NCBI GenBank assembly: GCA_035534575.1
Contig: DATLRT010000041.1
Coordinates: 1-24,559, forward strand
DNA length: 24,559 nucleotides
Origin: JAGWFU01 sp035534575
GTDB lineage: Archaea; Micrarchaeota; Micrarchaeia; Micrarchaeales; Micrarchaeaceae
Direction of reading: 5' to 3'
In this document: piece after piece, positions 14,504 through 21,199 of the stretch
Layout: the number at the start of each line of letters is the position of its first letter
How positions within the stretch are numbered: the first letter of the stretch is position 1
Translations under genes and position numbers: made by a program
The notes under the pieces: model-generated
The model's input: only the letters and a program-made list of their open reading frames with translations
Databases searched by the model: none
What the model was told of the DNA's origin: nothing

Positions 14504-14640
14504 GGATGGGGAAGTCATGAAGGGTGGAAGAGTCAGTAAGCCGATATATCGTTCCGACGTAGCTATGCTATGTCTTCCCTCCCCAAGGGGAATGGTTTTC
14601 GGTCGTTTTACATACCTGCTCTTCGCCCCATCCCTTTTGC
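14504..14640 (+). ncRNA. probable structured non-coding RNA, about 130 nt
   Basis: No good ORF fills this gap. The sequence begins 27 bases after a TATA box with GGATGGGG (14504-14511), which pairs perfectly with CCCCATCC (14626-14633). Just inside, GAAGAG-CAG near 14527-14536 can pair with CTG-CTCTTC near 14618-14625. An internal hairpin GACGTAGC-TAT-GCTATGTC has eight pairs with one G-T, and CCC-CAAG-GGG lies at about 14582-14590. A T-rich tract (CTTTTGCTT) follows the closing stem like a terminator. It does not match 5S rRNA, tRNA or the SRP RNA core; the GGGGAAGTC near the 5' end faintly recalls RNase P RNA but the partner region is not evident. It could also be the structured leader of the small gene at 14662. 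Confidence 0.45.
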
Positions 14641-14661
14641 TTATGCTTAATGGGTGATAGG

Positions 14662-14871
14662 ATGGGAATAATGGATATCCTGGGAATGGGCAAGCCGTCT
14701 AAGGATGGCTCCGCTGCGTGCAAGCAGTGCGGCAGGGCGTGCAAATGCAAGACCTCAGAGGAGAACAGGCCTGTCAGGCTTGTGCCCGACGGGGAGTACT
14801 CCTACAGGGTCGTCTACGCTGACGAGCCTGCCGAGGCCAAGAAGGCCGAGGTCGCAAGGGCGATAAGATGA
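14662..14871 (+). CDS. small cysteine-rich protein
   Basis: 69 residues. A short hydrophobic/glycine N-terminus (MGIMDILGMG) is followed by 'CKQCGRACKC', four cysteines as CxxCxxxCxC that could bind a metal, then a polar tail. The ATG at 14662 is chosen because GGTGAT lies five bases upstream; ATGs at 14650 and 14671 are alternatives. Its stop overlaps the start of the next gene as ATGA, so the two are translationally coupled. I do not recognise a family. Confidence 0.6.
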   Translation: MGIMDILGMGKPSKDGSAACKQCGRACKCKTSEENRPVRLVPDGEYSYRVVYADEPAEAKKAEVARAIR

Positions 14872-15143
14872 GCTCCGCGAAGAGGTCCAGGCTGCACAGG
14901 TTCTACCTGATCAGGCCCAAGGCCAATTCCAACATAGACGAGCTGGCCGAGCGCCTGATGGGGCTGAAGCACGTGGAGGAGGTTTATGTGACGGACGGCG
15001 AGTACGGCTACCTGGTTAAGACAAGGTTCGAGAGCGACAAGAACAGCGAGGACGCGGTGAGCTACATAAGGAAGAACATAGGCAGCAGGTTCGGCGCGGT
15101 CACCAGCTACTTCGAGTACAGGAAGCGCCCCGCCCTGGGCTGA
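14868..15143 (+). CDS. small stand-alone RAM-like (Lrp/AsnC effector-domain) protein
   Basis: 91 residues. The order of strands and helices, 'HRFYLIRPKANSNIDELAERLMGLKHVEEVYVTDGEYGYLVKTRF', resembles the ligand-binding half of Lrp/AsnC regulators, with no DNA-binding domain. Such stand-alone domains exist in archaea and can assemble with full-length Lrp proteins; a tandem Lrp-type regulator is encoded only ~500 bases upstream on the other strand. It overlaps the cysteine-rich gene by four bases. The assignment rests on pattern, not a strict motif. Confidence 0.6.
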   Translation: MSSAKRSRLHRFYLIRPKANSNIDELAERLMGLKHVEEVYVTDGEYGYLVKTRFESDKNSEDAVSYIRKNIGSRFGAVTSYFEYRKRPALG

Positions 15144-15240
15144 AACCGGCCCGGCGCAATCTGCCGACGCCTACTGCTCGGTAAGCAGCTATTCCTCAGC
15201 GCAAGCATAGGTTTAAAAACTTATCTTCTCTTTTACCATA

Positions 15241-15251
15241 AGGTATTTATA
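15241..15251 (+). promoter_or_regulatory. TATA box for the KaiC-like/V4R pair
   Basis: AGGTATTTATA is centred ~41 bases before the ATG at 15288, giving a leader of about 15 bases that carries GGGAGGG five bases before the start. A second AT-rich box (GGTTTAAAAAC near 15210-15220) may be an alternative. Confidence 0.55.
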
Positions 15252-15287
15252 TGAAGGACGTTGCTAGCTACCTTTGGGAGGGATGAC

Positions 15288-16094
15288 ATGGACAGGGTAG
15301 CAACGGGTGTAACGGGGTTCGACGGTTTGGTTCAGGGGGGACTTCCCGCTGGAGCGAACATATTACTGACCGGTAGGCCAGGAACGGGTAAGACGATCTT
15401 CGCGCTGCAGTACCTTTACAACGGCGCGCTGAACGGGGAGAACGGCATATACATCTCCCTTGACTCGTCTGTTGAGACTCTTAGGGTGCAGGCCAGGCAG
15501 CTCGGAATGGACATAGACGGCATGGAGAAGCAGGGCAAGATATTCTTTTTGCTGATACCGATAGACAGGATGAGGTTCGACCTTTTCGAGATGATAAAGG
15601 ACGTCAAGAAGCAGATAAACGCCAAGAGGGTGGTGTTCGACAACATCCAGACCTTCTCGATAAACATCAACCTGTTCTCCATACCGCTCGGATATGCGGG
15701 AAGCGCCGCTTCCACGGTCTCGCTGACCAACATAGACTCGGGCAAGCTGGGCATGGGCGGATCTGCGGCAAGGAGCGGAAGCTCGGACACGGTGCACTAC
15801 ACCGGCAACTCCGAGAAGAGGCTCATCTACATGATAATCGAGGAGCTGGAAAAGATGGGGACGACCAACATACTCATCAGCTACGGTGGCAACACTCCTT
15901 CGCACACCACAATAGACGGCGTGAGCGAGTTCGCGTGCGACGGCATAATACAGATGTACAACGAGCTCGTAGGCGCCAAGAGGAGCAGGACGCTTTCCAT
16001 ACTCAAGCTAAGGGACACGAATCACAGCCAATACATTCATGACTTCGAGATTGGCAATGGCGGCATAACCGTCAAGCCAGCGGAGCAGTTGTAA
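15288..16094 (+). CDS. KaiC-like RecA-family ATPase
   Basis: 268 residues. Begins with the KaiC-type 'RVATGVTGFDGLVQGGLPAG', then Walker A 'LLTGRPGTGKT' (K~35) and a Walker B-like strand 'KRVVFDNIQTF' (D~118). The acidic pair that acts as general base in KaiC (EE) appears here as DS in 'YISLDSSVETL', so ATP hydrolysis may be weak. Between ~130 and ~178 there is a Ser/Gly-rich insertion unlike the usual compact core. The ATG at 15288 is chosen over the TTG at 15261 because GGGAGGG precedes it. The next gene, 12 bases on, encodes a V4R protein. Single-domain KaiC-like ATPases are proposed signalling hubs in archaea that pair with sensor domains. The signal is unknown. Confidence 0.85.
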   Translation: MDRVATGVTGFDGLVQGGLPAGANILLTGRPGTGKTIFALQYLYNGALNGENGIYISLDSSVETLRVQARQLGMDIDGMEKQGKIFFLLIPIDRMRFDLFEMIKDVKKQINAKRVVFDNIQTFSININLFSIPLGYAGSAASTVSLTNIDSGKLGMGGSAARSGSSDTVHYTGNSEKRLIYMIIEELEKMGTTNILISYGGNTPSHTTIDGVSEFACDGIIQMYNELVGAKRSRTLSILKLRDTNHSQYIHDFEIGNGGITVKPAEQL

Positions 16095-16106
16095 TTGGTG
16101 GGCTAG

Positions 16107-16664
16107 ATGGCGTTGCTCGAAAAGCTGATGCTGGCACGTGCCATCTCTTTCAAGGATGGCAACATATCACTGTTTACCAACAGGGTAGTCATGCCGCCTT
16201 CCAAGATGTTCTCTGAGCTGTCAAGAAAAATTGACGGGAATCCAGAGCAGGTATACAACCTTTACGAGTCCTGCAAGTACAGCTTTGAGGATGTCATAGC
16301 GAACGACAACAGGACCTACAAGTTCAGCGTTAACGACTACATAAAATGGATAATGGAGGTCGCCACATTTACGGGATGGGGGATACTTGCGTGGAAGGAG
16401 CTGGACAAGGACAAGAAGCACAGCACCATAGTTGTGGACAACTCGCCAGTCGCGGTAGACCTTAAGACCAAGGTAAAGAGGCCGGTCGACCACGTAGTCA
16501 GGGGGTTCATAGCTGGCGGAATGAGCGCAGCTTTCAAGACTGATATGGATGTTATTGAACTGGAGTGCGTGGCGCTTGGAGCTCCGCAGTGCAAGTTCCT
16601 CTCAATGCCTGCAAGTGAAATCAGGATGTCGCCAAACACTGTGGCGCAACTGAGACCCAAGTAA
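16107..16664 (+). CDS. V4R-domain protein
   Basis: 185 residues. Residues ~85-165 match the V4R (4-vinyl reductase) domain: 'ATFTGWGI', 'VDHVVRGFIAGGMSAAF', then 'ECVALGAPQCKF' with C154 and C162 in the usual C.A.G...C.F arrangement. V4R domains are small-molecule-binding modules, found in BchJ-like and XylR/DmpR-type sensors. The N-terminal ~80 residues may be a dimerisation region. GGTGGG lies a few bases before the ATG. It is in one operon with the KaiC-like ATPase and probably supplies its sensory input. It converges on ubiA with a 16-base gap. Confidence 0.82.
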   Translation: MALLEKLMLARAISFKDGNISLFTNRVVMPPSKMFSELSRKIDGNPEQVYNLYESCKYSFEDVIANDNRTYKFSVNDYIKWIMEVATFTGWGILAWKELDKDKKHSTIVVDNSPVAVDLKTKVKRPVDHVVRGFIAGGMSAAFKTDMDVIELECVALGAPQCKFLSMPASEIRMSPNTVAQLRPK

Positions 16665-16680
16665 ACTGGCTTATTGCTTA

Positions 16681-17577
16681 TTATACCGATATCACTGCAT
16701 GGTATCCTAGGATGAGGAAGAGTGCCATAAGTGACACTCTAATCAAAAGTGCATCTACTCTTATTATATTGTGTGCATCGTGATAGACTGATTTGAAATT
16801 GGACATTCTTACCTTGTTAAGGCAGTAAAGTGCGGCTGCATAGAAAGCAATCATTATTCCTAGGAACACCGTGCCTATCTGGGTAGCCGATATGTAGAAC
16901 ACCCAAATAAATATCGCGGTTATTATCACAAACTGGTAGACCAACGACATGTTCTTGCCCAGCACTACTGGAACCGTTTTTTTGCCATGCTTGGCATCTC
17001 CATCAACGTCTTCATAATCCTTGTTTACTGAGAATCCCAGATCTATGAAGAAGAGAAATATCGGTATCCATATTATGCTCAAGAAGAGTTGCAGATTTCC
17101 TGAAGCGAAGAAGAATCCCAACGTGAATGCCAGGGAGCCGTAAAACAGGGCTATGAAAGCATAGTTGAGGAAAATTTTGTCCTTTGCCCTAAGCAGTACA
17201 TTGTAGTTGAATATCAGAAAGTAGCCTATCAGCATCGCTATCCTGAGGTACAGGTTACCAAATACGAAGAACGGTATGGTGAGCAGTAAAAGTACTAGCG
17301 TTATCTCGAGGAGTTTGCGCTTGCTGAGCGCCTTGTGCATTGTCATCCTCTTATCGTTTGCCTCGTCAATGTCCCAGTCCACGTAATTATTTAAGGCATT
17401 AGGCGCAAACTGCATCAGCGACATTAGCACTAAAGCGCCCACTATGTTCAGAACATTTATGTGACCGCTAGCTATCACACCGAGCAGCGCCGTAGGTAGC
17501 ACTACTACAAGTATCATACCTATGAAAACCTCCCTGAAGAGCAGCGTAACTGCCCCTGCGAGTTTGCCTGATGCCAT
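16681..17577 (-). CDS. UbiA-family prenyltransferase (probable digeranylgeranylglyceryl phosphate synthase)
   Basis: 298 residues with about nine membrane helices. Both Asp-rich motifs are present: 'NNYVDWDID' (N63, D67, D71: NxxxDxxxD) and 'NKDYEDVDGDAKHGKKTVPV' (~183-203). UbiA enzymes move a prenyl chain from its diphosphate to an acceptor in the membrane; in archaea the usual member attaches the second geranylgeranyl chain to glyceryl phosphate. Its place after HMG-CoA reductase and mevalonate kinase supports a lipid role. Menaquinone or haem pathways cannot be excluded. It sits 53 bases after the mevalonate kinase gene, with its own TATA box in the gap, so it can be transcribed alone as well as with the operon. 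Confidence 0.85.
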   Translation of the reverse strand: MASGKLAGAVTLLFREVFIGMILVVVLPTALLGVIASGHINVLNIVGALVLMSLMQFAPNALNNYVDWDIDEANDKRMTMHKALSKRKLLEITLVLLLLTIPFFVFGNLYLRIAMLIGYFLIFNYNVLLRAKDKIFLNYAFIALFYGSLAFTLGFFFASGNLQLFLSIIWIPIFLFFIDLGFSVNKDYEDVDGDAKHGKKTVPVVLGKNMSLVYQFVIITAIFIWVFYISATQIGTVFLGIMIAFYAAALYCLNKVRMSNFKSVYHDAHNIIRVDALLIRVSLMALFLILGYHAVISV

Positions 17578-17605
17578 GAATGGTCAATTAAAGCTAAACT
17601 GCACT

Positions 17606-17615
17606 AATTTAAATC
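17606..17615 (-). promoter_or_regulatory. internal TATA box for the UbiA gene
   Basis: GATTTAAATT on the minus strand is centred about 33 bases before the ATG at 17577, predicting a very short leader. Confidence 0.55.
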
Positions 17616-17630
17616 GCTTACTGTTAACCA

Positions 17631-18632
17631 TCAGCGCAGCGACACGCCCTCTATGCCCATACGCGCATGGAATGCCCTGAATCCCGCCTCTGCCAGCTTG
17701 GCCCTTACTGCCTGGGCGCTCTCCGTGTCCTCGACCAGTACCACCGCACCACCACCGCCCCCTCCCCCCGTTAGCTTTGCGCCCAACGCCCCGCTCTCCA
17801 GCGCCATCCTTACAATCCTGTCCAGCCTTTCCGTTGAGACGTCAAGCTGTCTCAGCAGCTCGTGGTTCCTGTTCATCAGCTCCCCGACCTTGCCAAGTTC
17901 CCTGCTCCTCAGAGCGTCCAGCGCGGCTGCAGAGATGCCGTCTATCTCGTCAAGTATGCCGTTGCCGTAGGCTGGCCTCTCCTCCAGCAGCCTCTTGACC
18001 CTTGGTATCGTCTCGCTGTTCCTGGCCGGCTCCCCGCTGTCCACCACTATCAGTGGCAGGCTGTAATCCAGCTTTATGCGTTTTATCCCCTCGCTCTTCC
18101 TGTATGCGATGACTCCCCCGAATGTCACCGCGCTGGTGTCTATGCCCGAAGGCATGCCGCTGTGCGAGACCACGTCCCCCAGGTAAGCGATCTTGTTGAC
18201 CTCCTCAGCGCTTATGCTATGGCCCAGGTAGTTCGCAAGCGCCAGCGTTATGGCGGAGTACTTCGACGCCGACCTGCCCACGCCCTTCAGCACGTTGTCG
18301 AAGGAGATGTCGATCCTCACGTCCTTGTACCCGTACCTTCTCATGGTCTCCCCGATGACCACCTGCAGCGAGTCCACGAAGGAGAAATCTTTCAGCTTGT
18401 GGAACTCCTTGCTGCCGTGGATCTCATCGAACCTGTCCAGCTTGCCGAAAAGCTCGGACCTTGACACCTTCGTGTACTTGGGGTCAAGTATGCGATTAAT
18501 CTCCACCCCGCCTGAGCCCTCGGTCACCTCGACGTAGGTCTTCTGGTCTATCGCTGCAGCGATGCCGAGCCTATCGTACACTACCGCGTGTTCCCCGAAC
18601 AGTATGGCCTTGCATGGCGCATAGCTTCTCAT
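17631..18632 (-). CDS. mvk: mevalonate kinase
   Basis: 333 residues. Phosphorylates mevalonate, and is one of the GHMP kinases. Residues 8-20 'KAILFGEHAVVYD' form the substrate loop; the ATP loop is 'GVGRSAS' (117-123) in place of the usual GLGSSAA; the catalytic Asp is D165 in 'PSGIDTS'; the C-terminal glycine loop 'KLTGGGGGGGAV' completes the set. The second Ser of the ATP loop, which helps bind Mg, is kept; the first is Arg. It lies 10 bases after the iron alcohol dehydrogenase gene in the isoprenoid operon. Phosphomevalonate-type kinases belong to the same family, but the GEHAVVYD motif favours mevalonate kinase. Confidence 0.9.
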   Translation of the reverse strand: MRSYAPCKAILFGEHAVVYDRLGIAAAIDQKTYVEVTEGSGGVEINRILDPKYTKVSRSELFGKLDRFDEIHGSKEFHKLKDFSFVDSLQVVIGETMRRYGYKDVRIDISFDNVLKGVGRSASKYSAITLALANYLGHSISAEEVNKIAYLGDVVSHSGMPSGIDTSAVTFGGVIAYRKSEGIKRIKLDYSLPLIVVDSGEPARNSETIPRVKRLLEERPAYGNGILDEIDGISAAALDALRSRELGKVGELMNRNHELLRQLDVSTERLDRIVRMALESGALGAKLTGGGGGGGAVVLVEDTESAQAVRAKLAEAGFRAFHARMGIEGVSLR

Positions 18633-18642
18633 CCTACAACAC

Positions 18643-19791
18643 CTACACTATCGCGCTCACCACCGTGCGCATGTGTTCCCTAGTTATCTCCATCGGCATG
18701 TTGAGCAGCAGCCTCTTGGCCATCATTGAGCCATCGATTATCGCGTCGATGTTGCCCCCCGCATCGCGGCCCAGCTTTCTATCTATGGCTGTCTGTTCCA
18801 TTATCGATTCCACTATCCTCACCGCGCTCCCCCTTGTGCCGTCGCCTCCCAATGCCATAGATATCTTTGCGAGCCTTGCTTCAGAGACGCTCTCAAGCAG
18901 CCTCATCTCCGCAGGGAGTACCATTCCAACTGAGAGGCCGTGCGGCAGCGAGTACATGGTGCCAGTTGCCAGCCCAACAGCGTGCGCTATTCCCGCACCG
19001 GCGAGGTAGCAACCGTCACCCCTTGTCCCCGCATTCGCTATCGACATCCCGCCCAAAAGCGCCGCCAGTGACATGTCGTGCCTGGCCCTCTGGTCTGTGG
19101 GACTGCTGTACGCAGCAGGCAGGCTGTTCGCTATCAGCTCTATGGCCTTCAGTGCTGTCGCATCGCTCATGTGGCTGCTGTTGACCGAGAGGTAAGCCTC
19201 TATGGAGTGCGTTAGCGCGTCCATCCCCGTGTGGGCGGTTACCTCCCTTGGCATCGTGTAAGTCAGCTCGGGGTCCACCAGCGCCAGCGCTGGAATCAGG
19301 TAGTCGCTGTACACCACCGCCTTCTTCTTGTCCTGGTCCGTAAGCACCGCGACGTTCGTTGCCTCCGACCCCGTCCCGGATGTAGTCGGTATCAATATGT
19401 GCGGCGTGCCTGGCCTTGCGGCCTTGTTGACACCGAATACGCTGCGTATGCCGCCGTTCGTGGACGCCAACGCAACTGTCTTGGCTACGTCGAGCGCGCT
19501 TCCTCCTCCCAGCCCTATGACAACATCCGCCTTGCTTCCGCTCATCGTCTCCATCGCTGCCTCTGCACTTGCGACAGATGGCTCAGCCTCAATGGCCGAG
19601 AAGTGCACGGACTCTATCCCCGCTGCGGAGAGCATGTCAATCACCCTCTTTGGCGCGGTCGACCTTGACATCTTGGTCGTGAGCAGGAGGGCCCTCTTCA
19701 CACCCATCCTGCCCAGCTCCGCCGGCAGCCCCGATATCACGCCGTTGCCGAAAAGCACTCGCGGGCTCAGGAAGCTTCGTTCGTTGGCCAT
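18643..19791 (-). CDS. iron-containing alcohol dehydrogenase
   Basis: 382 residues. NAD(P)-binding 'GLGGGSALDVAK' (94-104) and 'IPTTSGTGSEAT' are typical of the FucO/4-hydroxybutyrate-dehydrogenase family. All four metal ligands are present: D191 and H195 in 'GMDALTHSIEAY', H270 in 'GIAHAVG' and H284 in 'LPHGLSVG'. About 12 extra residues lie before H270 compared with FucO. It is not glycerol-1-phosphate dehydrogenase, which is a different family. It starts four bases after the HMG-CoA reductase stop, so it belongs to the isoprenoid operon; the substrate is unknown. Reduction of a semialdehyde made by the aminotransferase two genes upstream is one possibility. Confidence 0.88.
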   Translation of the reverse strand: MANERSFLSPRVLFGNGVISGLPAELGRMGVKRALLLTTKMSRSTAPKRVIDMLSAAGIESVHFSAIEAEPSVASAEAAMETMSGSKADVVIGLGGGSALDVAKTVALASTNGGIRSVFGVNKAARPGTPHILIPTTSGTGSEATNVAVLTDQDKKKAVVYSDYLIPALALVDPELTYTMPREVTAHTGMDALTHSIEAYLSVNSSHMSDATALKAIELIANSLPAAYSSPTDQRARHDMSLAALLGGMSIANAGTRGDGCYLAGAGIAHAVGLATGTMYSLPHGLSVGMVLPAEMRLLESVSEARLAKISMALGGDGTRGSAVRIVESIMEQTAIDRKLGRDAGGNIDAIIDGSMMAKRLLLNMPMEITREHMRTVVSAIV

Positions 19792-19795
19792 CCAA

Positions 19796-21187
19796 TCACC
19801 CTTTCCTCAACGTGCTCCCGTGCGTCCCAGCGGCCTGGTTCGCTGTAAGGTTGGCATCGCCTATTGTGAACACGGCAGCACACACCTCCGCGAAGGCCAG
19901 CCTCGTCTTTCCTATCTCGTCCTGGTCGCCGTACACTCCTGTCATCTTGAGCATCTCCTTTGCGGTGCCCCAGAGCTCCCCCTTGAACGTTCCCACCTCC
20001 ACCGCAGGGTGAGTGCCTATTATCCTGACGCCGTCCTTTGTCTGCTCTATGTAGACTCTCGCAAGGCTGGTCTCAACCACCTGTCCCGGGTCCTGGCCGT
20101 ACGCTATGTAGATTCCCGCGCTAATATTGGCCACGTGCGTGTTGGCCGCAATCGAACCCGCGAGCCTCGTGCCGCGCTCGTTCTTCTTCAGGCTGACCTC
20201 CGCCAGCCTTGCTGCCGCGCCGTCAGGGTCGCCCTTGAACTGGTGGTTGTTCTTGAAGAACCTCTCCATTATCAGGTCGTTCTTCAGCACCGTCTCGGTC
20301 ACAACCGACGCTCCCCTTCCCATCAGCGCGTTCATCACCGTGGGCTTCTTGTCAGTGCACATATTGCCAGATATCGTGAGCAGGTCCACCCCGTTCTCAC
20401 CGACCATGTGCAAGTCGTGCACCAGGTGGTCTATCATTGCGACAGTCGCCTCCCTGCCCCTCTGCGTGAGCGCGTTCATCCCCATAGCGGGACCCGCCGT
20501 GCCCTTGAACCTTATGTGCAGCGATGTGCCGTCAACGAACGGCCTTGCCTCAAGGAACTTGGTGTACCTCGCCCCCTCCTCAAATCTCTCCTTGAGGTAA
20601 GCCTGCCCCTCTGCCGACTTGACGAACCTGTAGACGTTAATCGAGTCGTTTATGTTGTTGAACCCGACCAGCACGTCCCTTGTCATACCGTCATCGGTGA
20701 CTCTGGTAGTCACTCCGCCAGCCATGTTGAACGTCTCTATCCCGCGCGTCATCCCCTGCGAGAGCTGGCCCTCCAGTGCCGCTATCGCCATCTGGAACCT
20801 TCCCTTTGCGTACTCGCCGTTGACCAGCACGCTACCCACATACTTTATGGGCACCTGAGCGAAGCCTATGGTTGTCCCATCGTGAGAGGGCCCAACGCTG
20901 TTGAGGTCCACCCTTGAGAGCCCCATAGTTGTTCTCAGATCCGCGCCCGATAGCTCGGAGACGTAGTTGTTCCTGAGATACATTGCCACGTTCTCCTCCT
21001 TGAAACCCAGAATCCTCTCCACATCTCCAGGCCCCTTTTCGCTGCTGCTCAGGGCGTAGTGCTTCTTCTTGCCCCCGGCTAGCTGGTCCGCAACCTCCTT
21101 CAGCGTTTCCGCGGTCTGGCTGTCGAGATCGATCCCGAACAGCTTCTTGATGTCGCTCTGAATCTTGGTCGGTGTTATGCTACTCAT
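19796..21187 (-). CDS. hydroxymethylglutaryl-CoA reductase (class I-like)
   Basis: 463 residues. Reduces HMG-CoA to mevalonate, the committed step toward isoprenoids. Catalytic residues can be placed: E139 in 'ALEGQLSQG', the Lys of 'SGNMCTDKKP' (~280), D366 in 'AYGQDPGQVVE' and a late His at H456 in 'GTHGS'. 'AGSIAANTHVANI' and 'GPAMGMNAL' also match. The TDKKP form is typical of class I (archaeal/eukaryotic, NADPH) enzymes, though divergent, with substitutions in usually fixed positions. No membrane helices. Second gene of the minus-strand operon, 12 bases after the aminotransferase stop. Confidence 0.9.
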   Translation of the reverse strand: MSSITPTKIQSDIKKLFGIDLDSQTAETLKEVADQLAGGKKKHYALSSSEKGPGDVERILGFKEENVAMYLRNNYVSELSGADLRTTMGLSRVDLNSVGPSHDGTTIGFAQVPIKYVGSVLVNGEYAKGRFQMAIAALEGQLSQGMTRGIETFNMAGGVTTRVTDDGMTRDVLVGFNNINDSINVYRFVKSAEGQAYLKERFEEGARYTKFLEARPFVDGTSLHIRFKGTAGPAMGMNALTQRGREATVAMIDHLVHDLHMVGENGVDLLTISGNMCTDKKPTVMNALMGRGASVVTETVLKNDLIMERFFKNNHQFKGDPDGAAARLAEVSLKKNERGTRLAGSIAANTHVANISAGIYIAYGQDPGQVVETSLARVYIEQTKDGVRIIGTHPAVEVGTFKGELWGTAKEMLKMTGVYGDQDEIGKTRLAFAEVCAAVFTIGDANLTANQAAGTHGSTLRKG

Positions 21188-21199
21188 CTCAAAACCCCT

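Noticed and set aside
14504..14640. 5S rRNA, SRP RNA or RNase P RNA as the identity of the structured RNA
   Set aside because: The conserved 5S loop and SRP helix-8 sequences are absent. A weak GGGGAAGTC resemblance to RNase P lacks a convincing partner region, so no family name is claimed.
18643..19791. Glycerol-1-phosphate dehydrogenase for archaeal lipids
   Set aside because: The lipid context is suggestive, but the motifs match the FucO-type iron alcohol dehydrogenases rather than the distinct glycerol-1-phosphate dehydrogenase family.
19328..20917. Long plus-strand open frame of 529 codons
   Set aside because: It lies opposite the alcohol dehydrogenase and HMG-CoA reductase genes, which carry clear catalytic motifs. 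Its product is low-complexity (His, Arg, Leu, Val rich) and it is a GC-rich antisense shadow.
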